The notes under the pieces are model-generated. The model had not been told where the DNA came from and did not search any database. It saw only the letters and a list, made by a program, of their open reading frames with translations. This document shows positions 57,985 to 64,000 of a stretch of DNA of 64,000 nucleotides, one piece after another. How positions within the stretch are numbered: position 1 is the first letter of the stretch; every line of letters starts with the position of its first letter. The translations under genes and the position numbers were made by a program. The stretch lies in NCBI GenBank assembly GCA_963664365.1, contig OY761144.1, positions 372,001 to 436,000 on the forward strand. The letters are read 5' to 3'. The DNA is from VXRN01 sp963664365 (GTDB lineage Bacteria; Chloroflexota; Dehalococcoidia; Lucifugimonadales; UBA1123).

Positions 57985-58171
57985 CGTTTCGGAGCCTGGG
58001 GCAGCAAACGGACTACTAGGCAGTCCATTCTGCCGGTTTCCCAACCTCGGCTGTGGCACGGCCTATGTGCATGTGGCTGCCTAGGCGCCGAACCGCCGGA
58101 TACGGGAATCAGGGTTCATCCATGCGCTGACCCAAAAGTTTGAACGAGGCAAAAAGAAAGGAGGTGGGCTA
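57985..58171 (+). promoter_or_regulatory. Structured 5' leader, candidate cis-regulatory RNA
   Basis: The gap between the ABC operon and the hydroxylase genes has no open frame. It contains a nested hairpin: GGCAG (58000-58004) pairs with CTGCC (58030-58034) around GGACT/AGTCC (58010-58014 with 58022-58026). The loop and 3' arm CTAGGCAG (58016-58023) are exactly complementary to CTGCCTAG (58077-58084), so a long-range or pseudoknot pairing is possible. A strong ribosome binding site AAAGGAGGTG stands at the end. A molybdenum-cofactor-responsive element would suit the downstream genes, but I cannot match a known consensus by eye. Confidence 0.45.
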
Positions 58172-59041
58172 TTGAAGTGGATTGATTACGAGGCCCCCAA
58201 CTCTGTACGGGAAGCTATCGACCTGCTGAACAAGGCCGGAGACAAGGCGAGGCCCCTGGCGGGCGGAACCGACCTGCTGGTCCAGTTGAGGGCGAGAGCA
58301 TACGACCTGGATACCGTGGTGGACGTCAAGAACATACCCGAGCTCAACGAGCTCACGTATGACCCCGACAACGGCCTGACCATCGGCGCCGCGACACCGT
58401 GTTACCTCATATACAACAACGCTGACATCCGCTCCGTCTATCCGGGGATCGTGGACGCCGCCAGCATCATCGGCGGGACGCAGATACAGGGCCGCGCATC
58501 GCTGGGCGGCAACCTGTGCAACGCCGCTCCAAGCGCGGACTCGGTCCCGGCGATGATCGCCTACAACGGCGTCGCCCGGATCGCCGGGCCAAACGGAGAG
58601 AGGGATGTCCCAATCGAAGACTTCTGCACCTTCGTCCGGCAGACCGTCCTGGAGCGTGGAGAGTTGCTCGTTTCGCTGCGCTTCCCCGCGCCCGAGGCCA
58701 ACTCCGGAGCCAACTACATCCGGTTCATCCCCAGAAACGAGATGGACATAGCCGTGGCCGGGGCCGGCGTATCGGTCGTGCTGGACAACGGAGACATCAA
58801 GTCGTCAAGGATCACGCTTGCCTCTGTCGCTCCGACGCCGCTGTTCGTCCAAGAGGCCGCCGACGCCATAGCCGGCAAGCCCGCCAACGAGGAAACCGCC
58901 CGAATCGCGTCCGGGATAGCCCGCGACGCCGCGAAGCCAATTACCGACATGCGCGGCACCATCGAGTACCGCAAGCATCTCTGCGAGGTGCTCACCCGCC
59001 GCGCGCTGCTGACCGCAATCGAACGAGCCAAGGAGAGCTAG
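58172..59041 (+). CDS. Molybdenum hydroxylase FAD-binding subunit (coxM-like)
   Basis: A 289-residue FAD subunit of a xanthine-dehydrogenase-family enzyme. FAD-binding elements are ARPLAGGTDLLVQLR near residue 30 and IGGTQIQGRASLGGNLCNAA near residue 100. It passes electrons from the molybdenum centre through Fe-S clusters to the acceptor. It starts with TTG 58172, supported by a near-perfect AAAGGAGGTG 5 bases upstream. The 2Fe-2S subunit follows after 2 bases and the large subunit next. Confidence 0.9.
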   Translation: MKWIDYEAPNSVREAIDLLNKAGDKARPLAGGTDLLVQLRARAYDLDTVVDVKNIPELNELTYDPDNGLTIGAATPCYLIYNNADIRSVYPGIVDAASIIGGTQIQGRASLGGNLCNAAPSADSVPAMIAYNGVARIAGPNGERDVPIEDFCTFVRQTVLERGELLVSLRFPAPEANSGANYIRFIPRNEMDIAVAGAGVSVVLDNGDIKSSRITLASVAPTPLFVQEAADAIAGKPANEETARIASGIARDAAKPITDMRGTIEYRKHLCEVLTRRALLTAIERAKES

Positions 59042-59043
59042 AA

Positions 59044-59523
59044 GTGCCCGCTAAGACCTACGTACAGACCACAATCAACGGCGAGCATGTGGATTTCCTC
59101 TGCGAGCCTCGCCAGAGCCTGCTCGAAGCGCTGCGGGACGTCATCGGACTCACAGGCACCAAGGAGGGCTGCAACGACGGCAACTGCGGCGCCTGCACGG
59201 TCGAGTTCGACGGCCGCATCGTTACCGCCTGCCTCGTTCTCGGCGTCGAAGCCGAGGGCAAGGAGATCTCGACGATCGAGGGCGTAGCCGAGGGAAGTTC
59301 GCTGCATCCTGTCCAGGAGGCTTTCCTAGAGAACGCCGCGCTCCAGTGCGGAATCTGCACGCCCGGCTTCATCGTCGCTTCCAAGGCGCTGCTCGAGCAG
59401 AACCCGGATCCGTCAGAGCACGAAATCCGATTCTGGCTCGCCAACAACCTCTGCCGGTGTACCGGATACGACAAGATAGTCCGCGCCGTCCAGGACGCGG
59501 CGGTGAAGATGCAGGAGGCTTAA
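59044..59523 (+). CDS. Molybdenum hydroxylase 2Fe-2S subunit (coxS-like)
   Basis: A 159-residue subunit with two [2Fe-2S] clusters. The plant-type cluster has GCNDGNCGACTVEFDG and a later Cys in ACLVLG. The C-terminal helical cluster domain has QCGICTPGFIVAS and NNLCRCTGYDKI. It starts with GTG 59044; AAGGAG stands 8 bases upstream inside the end of the preceding gene. It carries electrons from the Moco site to the FAD subunit. Confidence 0.93.
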   Translation: MPAKTYVQTTINGEHVDFLCEPRQSLLEALRDVIGLTGTKEGCNDGNCGACTVEFDGRIVTACLVLGVEAEGKEISTIEGVAEGSSLHPVQEAFLENAALQCGICTPGFIVASKALLEQNPDPSEHEIRFWLANNLCRCTGYDKIVRAVQDAAVKMQEA

Positions 59524-59525
59524 CC

Positions 59526-61820
59526 ATGACCACCACCGTTGACTACGAACGAAACATGGTGCTGGCCACCAAGACCTACGACGTGGTTGGCACTCGCCCC
59601 ATCCGCCACGATGGGACCGACAAGGTCACAGGCCGCGCGCTCTACGGAGCCGACTACGACACCGCCGGACTCCTTCACGGCCACGTCGTCCGAAGCCCGC
59701 ACGCCCACGCCAACATCAGGAACATAGATACCTCGAAGGCCGAGGCGCTCGATGGAGTCCTAGCCGTCGTGACCCATGCCGACTTCACCGGCGATTCCGA
59801 AGGCATGGTTGACATGGGCGAAGGCGCGCCGACCAGCCTCAAATGGCTGCGCGACAACGTTCTGGCTTCCGACAAGGCCCTGTACAGGGGCCACGCCATA
59901 GCCGGCGTCGCCGCCGTCAACCCACACGTCGCCGAAGAAGCCGCCAGGCTGATCGAGGTGGACTACGAAGTCCTGCCTCCGGTCGTGACCGTGGAGGAGG
60001 CGATGGCCGACGGCGCGCCGCTGCTCCATGACGACCTCAAGACGATGGAGCTTGGAGAGGCGACCGACAACGCAAGCAACGTCGCCGACCACTTCCAGCA
60101 CAAGAAGGGCGACGCCGACGCCGGATTCGCCGAGGCGGACGTCATCGTCGAGCGCGAGTACCGCGCCAAGACCGTCCACCAGGGCTACATCGAGCCGCAC
60201 AACGCCACCGCCTTCTGGAACGCCGACGGCAGAGTCCACGTTTGGTGCAGCACGCAGGGCGCCTTCGCCGTCCGCGACGCCATGGCCCAGCTTCTGGATC
60301 TGCCCGTATCCAACATCAAGGTCACGCCCATGGAGATCGGCGGCGGCTTCGGCGGGAAGATCCCCATCTATCTGGAGCCCGTCGCCGCGCTTCTGTCCAG
60401 GAAGTCCGGCCGCGCCGTCAAGCTCCTCATGAGCAGGGCGGACGTCTTCGAGGCGTCCGGTCCCACATGCGGGTCTTGGAGCCGAGTGAAGATCGGCGCG
60501 AAGAACGACGGCACGATCACCGCCGCCGAGGTCGAGCTTGCCTTCGAGGCGGGCGCATACCCCGGCTCGCCCGTTGCCGCCGGCGCGCAGTGCGCCTTGG
60601 CGGCATACGACATCGAGAACGGAACGGTGGACGGATATGACGTGGTCGTCAACAAGCCCAAGACTGCCGCCTACCGCGCTCCGGGCGCTCCCAACGCCGC
60701 CTTCGCCGTCGAGCAGGCGGTTGACGAGCTCGCCCAGAAACTGGGCATGGACCCCATCGAACTCCGCCTCAAGAACGCCGCCAAAGAGGGAACCCGCCGC
60801 GTTGACGGCCCAGTCTTCAACAGGGTCGGACTCGTCGAAACCCTCGAAGCCATGCGTGACCATCCCCATTACAGCGCTCCCCTGGGCGAGAACCAGGGAC
60901 GCGGCGTCGCCGTCGGCTTCTGGTTCAACATCGGCTTCGACTCCGCCGTCGATCTCGCCCTAAACGACGACGGCACCGTCAACCTCACCGAAGGCTCAAC
61001 CGACATCGGCGGCTCCCGCGCATCCATCGCCATGCAGGCCGCTGAAGTCCTCGGCATTCCGGCCGAGGATGTTCACCCTTCCGTCGTGGACACCGACTCC
61101 GTTGGCTACACCTTCCTGACCGGCGGCAGCCGCACCACCTTCTCCACCGGCTGGGCAGCCTACGAAGCCGCCCAGTCGCTCAAGAGCAAGATGATAGAGC
61201 GCGCCGCGACGATCTGGGAAGTCGATGCCGACTCCGTCCAGATGGAAAAGGGCGTCATCAGTTCCACGTCCGACCCCGAGCTCAGCATGACCTTCAATGA
61301 GCTTGCGGGGCAGCTTGGCGGCACGGGCGGCCGTCTTTCCGCCACCGCATCCGGCAACTACCAGGGCTGGGGAGGCTCCTTCGCCGGCAACATCGTCGAC
61401 GTCGAGGTCGATCCCGAAACCGGCAAGACGGACGTCGTCCGCTTCACCGCCGTCCAGGACGTCGGCAAGGCCATCCACCCCTCATACGTCGAGGGTCAGA
61501 TGCAGGGCGGCTCGGTGCAGGGCATCGGCTGGGCGCTGAACGAGGAGTACTACATGAACGTTGACGGCGGCATGGACAACTCCACGCTGCTCGACTACCG
61601 AATGCCCACCAGCCTCGACCTTCCGATGATCGACACGGTCATCGTCGAGGTCGCAAACCCGGGACACCCCTTCGGCGTCCGAGGCGTGGGCGAGGCCAAC
61701 ATCGTTCCTCCGACTCCGGCCATAGCCAACGCCATCCAGAGCGCCACCGGCACGAGGCTCTTCGACACGCCGATGAACTCCGTCGCCATAACGGCGGCCA
61801 GGTCGTCGAACGGGGCTTAG
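59526..61820 (+). CDS. Molybdenum hydroxylase large (Moco) subunit
   Basis: A 764-residue catalytic subunit of the xanthine dehydrogenase/CoxL superfamily: RHDGTDKVTGRALYGADYDT, MEIGGGFGGKIPIYLEPVAA, AYRAPGAPNAAFAVEQAVDE (Moco-binding; the CO-dehydrogenase form I loop AYxCSFR is not seen), and the catalytic Glu in FGVRGVGEANIVPPTPAIA. It hydroxylates an unknown organic substrate using water. It starts 2 bases after the small subunit. Absence of the CoxL signature argues against true CO oxidation. Confidence 0.92.
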   Translation: MTTTVDYERNMVLATKTYDVVGTRPIRHDGTDKVTGRALYGADYDTAGLLHGHVVRSPHAHANIRNIDTSKAEALDGVLAVVTHADFTGDSEGMVDMGEGAPTSLKWLRDNVLASDKALYRGHAIAGVAAVNPHVAEEAARLIEVDYEVLPPVVTVEEAMADGAPLLHDDLKTMELGEATDNASNVADHFQHKKGDADAGFAEADVIVEREYRAKTVHQGYIEPHNATAFWNADGRVHVWCSTQGAFAVRDAMAQLLDLPVSNIKVTPMEIGGGFGGKIPIYLEPVAALLSRKSGRAVKLLMSRADVFEASGPTCGSWSRVKIGAKNDGTITAAEVELAFEAGAYPGSPVAAGAQCALAAYDIENGTVDGYDVVVNKPKTAAYRAPGAPNAAFAVEQAVDELAQKLGMDPIELRLKNAAKEGTRRVDGPVFNRVGLVETLEAMRDHPHYSAPLGENQGRGVAVGFWFNIGFDSAVDLALNDDGTVNLTEGSTDIGGSRASIAMQAAEVLGIPAEDVHPSVVDTDSVGYTFLTGGSRTTFSTGWAAYEAAQSLKSKMIERAATIWEVDADSVQMEKGVISSTSDPELSMTFNELAGQLGGTGGRLSATASGNYQGWGGSFAGNIVDVEVDPETGKTDVVRFTAVQDVGKAIHPSYVEGQMQGGSVQGIGWALNEEYYMNVDGGMDNSTLLDYRMPTSLDLPMIDTVIVEVANPGHPFGVRGVGEANIVPPTPAIANAIQSATGTRLFDTPMNSVAITAARSSNGA

Positions 61821-61859
61821 TATCTCGCCTCCAGCGAGGGCGACACAAGCATGAAAGCG

Positions 61860-61885
61860 CGGGGCGGGTCTTGAGGCCCGCCCCG
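61860..61885. repeat. GC-rich hairpin after the molybdenum hydroxylase operon
   Basis: Nine-base arms CGGGGCGGG (61860-61868) and CCCGCCCCG (61877-61885) with loop TCTTGAGG, 39 bases past the large subunit stop. No T-run follows. It resembles the hairpin at 34260 and the palindrome core at 7168. It could stabilise the 3' end of the operon transcript. Confidence 0.7.
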
Positions 61886-61938
61886 TGTGCGACAGTCGAA
61901 GCGCAAATCAGGGCATCCACTCTTCCAGGAGTTGACAG

Positions 61939-62205
61939 GTGATAGCGAAAGTACCCTTAATCCTCGACCCCCAGCCGGAAGGCGGATACACAGTAACATC
62001 CCCCCTACTGCGCGGATTGGTAACTGAGGGCGACACAATCGCCGAAGCGCTTTTCAATGCTCAGGACGCCTTCCAGGCGATCGTCGAGATGCACGAGCAT
62101 TTCAACGAGCCTCTGCCTCCCGATCTCTTCATCGAGCACAACGATGGGGAGCCTCTCCAAGCGGAAATACTGGCTCCGCTTGCGCTTCCTGTTGCTGTAT
62201 CGTGA
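61939..62205 (+). CDS. HicB-family antitoxin-like protein
   Basis: An 88-residue protein of the HicB fold: LILDPQPEGGYTVTSPLLRG, then LVTEGDTIAEALFNAQDAFQ. HicB proteins neutralise the RNase HicA and often repress their operon. No HicA can be seen on either side, so it is an orphan or a free HicB-like protein. GTG 61939 has AGGAG 7 bases upstream. Confidence 0.78.
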   Translation: MIAKVPLILDPQPEGGYTVTSPLLRGLVTEGDTIAEALFNAQDAFQAIVEMHEHFNEPLPPDLFIEHNDGEPLQAEILAPLALPVAVS

Positions 62206-62244
62206 GATACAGAGAAGGGGGCAAATTCGAGGATAGGAGTACAA

Positions 62245-63006
62245 ATGGCTGTTTTTCCTCCTACGCGGATGGATGATGATTTGGTCAGAGAGCTAGAGGC
62301 TTTCCTCTCTGACAACGACTTTCCATCTCTCTACAAATCGTATAGCTGGAGAAACGATACTCACAGCGCTGGCTTTCCTGACATACATCGCTTGGAAGAG
62401 CAGATTGGTAGCCATGCAAAGGTCAGTCGTGTCACACTTGATGACATTGTAGGTATAGTATGCTGGGGAGGATCCAACAGTCCGATAACAATTAGGTGCC
62501 CTGACTCACTCGTGAAATTCAACACCATGTTCAGGACAATTGTACCGCCTGACAATAGACGCGTCTCGGATGACCCCCACCTCATGGCAATGCTCTTGGA
62601 TAAAGCCGTTTCCGGTATAGGGCCTACCAACGTCAGCAAAGTTCTCCGCTTCGCAATACCTGAGAAGTACGGGGCCGTAGATTCAAGGTGTGTCCGAGTG
62701 TTCGGACTAGGGGATCCGGCCGCCAACGCACATGACTGGATTAAACTGCAGGCTAGAGAGGACACTCCGAACCGTTGGAACATCCAACAGCACAAGTGGG
62801 CCGAAAAATACATACTTTGGATAGACATTTTGGGTCGCCTTGCGCAAAGCCTCAACGAAGACAGGGTAAGGTGCCCTCACCCTGAGAGGTTCGTAAAGGC
62901 TGGCCTGAGAAAGCGAGGCTCTTGGACATGCGCCGATGTCGAGATGGCACTGTTTGCCTATGCGAGTGAAGTGATCGAGTCTAATGGGTGTCTGTCAATC
63001 AGATGA
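62245..63006 (+). CDS. Unknown protein in a lower-GC patch
   Basis: A 253-residue protein with no recognised family. VSGIGPTNVSKVLRFAIPEK around residue 130 looks like a helix-hairpin-helix, and the following GAVDSRCVRVFGLG resembles the base-excision glycosylase fold, which might indicate DNA binding. Its codon choice and base composition are visibly less GC-rich than its neighbours, which suggests transfer. The next gene overlaps it by 4 bases (ATGA), so it may belong to the toxin-antitoxin operon. Confidence 0.65.
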   Translation: MAVFPPTRMDDDLVRELEAFLSDNDFPSLYKSYSWRNDTHSAGFPDIHRLEEQIGSHAKVSRVTLDDIVGIVCWGGSNSPITIRCPDSLVKFNTMFRTIVPPDNRRVSDDPHLMAMLLDKAVSGIGPTNVSKVLRFAIPEKYGAVDSRCVRVFGLGDPAANAHDWIKLQAREDTPNRWNIQQHKWAEKYILWIDILGRLAQSLNEDRVRCPHPERFVKAGLRKRGSWTCADVEMALFAYASEVIESNGCLSIR

Positions 63007-63314
63007 ATGGGCTTGAGGTTCGACGAACCGATGTCTATACACGCTGGTTCAGAGGTCTTCGGGATACGAAAGCGCGCAGGCGCATCAATGCTCGCATCCG
63101 ACGGCTGACAATTGGAAATCCGGGGGACGTGAGGCCAGTAGGTGAAGGTGTTTCAGAGCTCCGTATCGACTACGGTCCCGGCTACCGTGTGTACTTCATC
63201 AGACGGGGCCGATTTCTAATTATTCTGTTGGCAGGAGGCGACAAGGACAGCCAGAATCGTGACATCCGAAGGGCTCTGGAATTGGCGCGTGACATGAGGA
63301 AGGAGCAACCATGA
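63003..63314 (+). CDS. higB: RelE/HigB-family toxin
   Basis: A 103-residue toxin of the RelE/ParE superfamily in the phage-derived Gp49-like/HigB group: VYTRWFRGLRDTKARRRINA, RPVGEGVSELRIDYGPGYRV, YFIRRGRFLIILLAGGDKDS. These proteins usually cut mRNA at the ribosome. ATG 63003 overlaps the preceding stop (ATGA) and its own stop overlaps the antitoxin start (ATGA). The toxin-first order is typical of higBA. Confidence 0.9.
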   Translation: MNGLEVRRTDVYTRWFRGLRDTKARRRINARIRRLTIGNPGDVRPVGEGVSELRIDYGPGYRVYFIRRGRFLIILLAGGDKDSQNRDIRRALELARDMRKEQP

Positions 63315-63706
63315 TAGAGACACACCCTTGGGACCCAACCGAGGGCTTGGATACCGAAGAAGATATGATAGATTACTTGGAGGCAGCTCTTGAGCTTGAC
63401 GACCCGTGGCTGGTCGCGGCTGCTCTGACAGACATCGCCAGGGCGAAGGGTATGCCGGAAGTCGCCCAAGAGGTCGGACTTAGCGATGAGAGCATGTACG
63501 AGTCGAATCGCCGCGGCGACGGGTTGGACTTTGCCATCGTGCTCAAGCTGACGCGCGCGCTTGGACTAAGGCTCCACGCGGGCGGATATGCGCGAATCGC
63601 CGGCGATCAGGGAGCGCGCGAACCGAGAGCGGCCGACTGCTCCGGCTCTTCCGATGAGGTTGCACTCGACTCGAATTCTGTCGCCGAGTATGCACAGGCC
63701 AGATGA
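63311..63706 (+). CDS. higA: HigA-type addiction module antidote
   Basis: A 131-residue antitoxin. Its start PWDPTEGLDTEEDMIDYLEA and its helix-turn-helix (GMPEVAQEVGLSDESMYESN, then FAIVLKLTRALGLRLH) match putative addiction module antidotes paired with HigB-like toxins. A non-conserved, Ala/Gly/Ser-rich tail of about 35 residues follows the usual domain end. It overlaps higB by 4 bases. Confidence 0.88.
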   Translation: MIETHPWDPTEGLDTEEDMIDYLEAALELDDPWLVAAALTDIARAKGMPEVAQEVGLSDESMYESNRRGDGLDFAIVLKLTRALGLRLHAGGYARIAGDQGAREPRAADCSGSSDEVALDSNSVAEYAQAR

Positions 63707-63754
63707 ACACGCTTCCCCGTAACCTCGTTCCTATCACATTCGGAGATTGAACAC

Positions 63755-64000
63755 ATGGCAACTGTATTCATCCCGTCACTTATGCAGAAGTTGAGCGACG
63801 GACAGACTAACGTCGAAGTCGAAGGTTCCAATGTCCGACAGATTGTTGACAATCTTGACGCTCGGTATCCCGGCTTCAAGGAGCGCCTCGTCGAGGACGG
63901 CAGGATCAAGGGCAACATCTCAGTCGCCATAGACGGCGAGATAACGCCACTCGGCATTCTTGGCAAGGTGGGCGAGAACAGCGAAGTCCACTTTCTGCCC
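63755..64000 (+). CDS. MoaD/ThiS-family sulfur carrier protein, cut by window edge
   Basis: The first 82 residues of a small ubiquitin-like sulfur carrier: ATVFIPSLMQKLSDGQTNVE, VRQIVDNLDARYPGFKERLV, KGNISVAIDGEITPLGI and VGENSEVHFLP. The C-terminal Gly-Gly that carries the thiocarboxylate would lie just outside the window. MoaD makes molybdopterin, which the hydroxylase at 58-62 kb needs, but this free form may instead serve amino-acid or thiamine sulfur transfer. Confidence 0.88.
   Translation, partial: MATVFIPSLMQKLSDGQTNVEVEGSNVRQIVDNLDARYPGFKERLVEDGRIKGNISVAIDGEITPLGILGKVGENSEVHFLP

Noticed and set aside
57985..58171. Cobalamin or SAM riboswitch
   Set aside because: I do not see the B12-box or SAM-I core sequences; the pairing alone does not identify a class.
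59760..60869. Minus-strand 369-codon frame
   Set aside because: Shadow of the molybdenum hydroxylase large subunit.
59526..61820. True CO dehydrogenase (form I CoxL)
   Set aside because: The AYxCSFR active-site loop is not present; the enzyme is called only as a xanthine-dehydrogenase-family hydroxylase.
62206..62244. hicA toxin next to hicB
   Set aside because: No HicA-like frame is present in the 39 bases after hicB or the 118 bases before it.

Overview
The window is a high-GC bacterial chromosome segment, densely packed, with genes on both strands and many ATGA/GTGA overlaps. No rRNA or other species-level marker is present. The mix of Pro/Thr-rich lipoprotein linkers, Uma2-family nucleases, a DUF362 protein, PaREP1-like proteins, a coxMSL-like molybdenum hydroxylase and paired PLP aminotransferases fits an uncultured Chloroflexota (Dehalococcoidia/SAR202-like) genome. 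That assignment is inference from gene content only.

Layout. 1-7.1 kb: a partial tRNA-Asp, an OmpR-type regulator with a degenerate receiver, amino-acid genes (class IV aminotransferase, homoserine kinase, aspartate kinase) and two polyprenyl-phosphate glycosyltransferases. 7.2-18.8 kb: one 11.6-kb gene for a 3857-residue exported protein built from eleven FnIII/Calx-beta/cadherin-like units, a Pro/Thr stalk and a C-terminal membrane anchor; its last codons and stop lie in a palindromic element. 19-25 kb: selB, a small unknown gene, an aspartic protease, a 2-hydroxyacid dehydrogenase and recQ. 25-38.6 kb: an accessory stretch with a Fic protein, a NurA-like nuclease, an AbrB antitoxin with a collapsed PIN toxin, larE, two tandem PaREP1-like genes behind a DNA methyltransferase, an amino-acid-type binding protein, an epimerase, a DUF362 protein and a BsuBI/PstI-like restriction-modification pair whose nuclease gene is frameshifted. 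38.6-41.2 kb: four exported or membrane proteins, the last being a redoxin lipoprotein interrupted by an in-frame UGA. 41.4-50 kb: metabolic genes including two MocR-like aminotransferase paralogs, a PHP protein and an M28 peptidase. 50-58 kb: an IS1380 transposase fragment, a Fur-family regulator, a soluble transhydrogenase and a ferric-iron-type ABC transporter. 58-64 kb: a three-subunit molybdenum hydroxylase behind a structured leader, then HicB, an unknown gene, HigBA and a MoaD/ThiS-like gene cut by the window edge.

The most notable inferred link joins two separated loci. SelB at 19.0 kb is the elongation factor for selenocysteine. At 40.5 kb a lipoprotein redoxin has UGA at the peroxidatic-Cys position (UxxC), followed by a perfect 7-bp hairpin with GG in its loop, as expected of a bacterial SECIS. 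Together these support a working selenocysteine system with an envelope selenoprotein. Other points worth checking are the nearly identical 942-bp tandem duplication in the giant gene, the frameshifted restriction endonuclease, the PIN-toxin remnant, the promoter with symmetric sites at fic, and the leader RNA upstream of the molybdenum hydroxylase.
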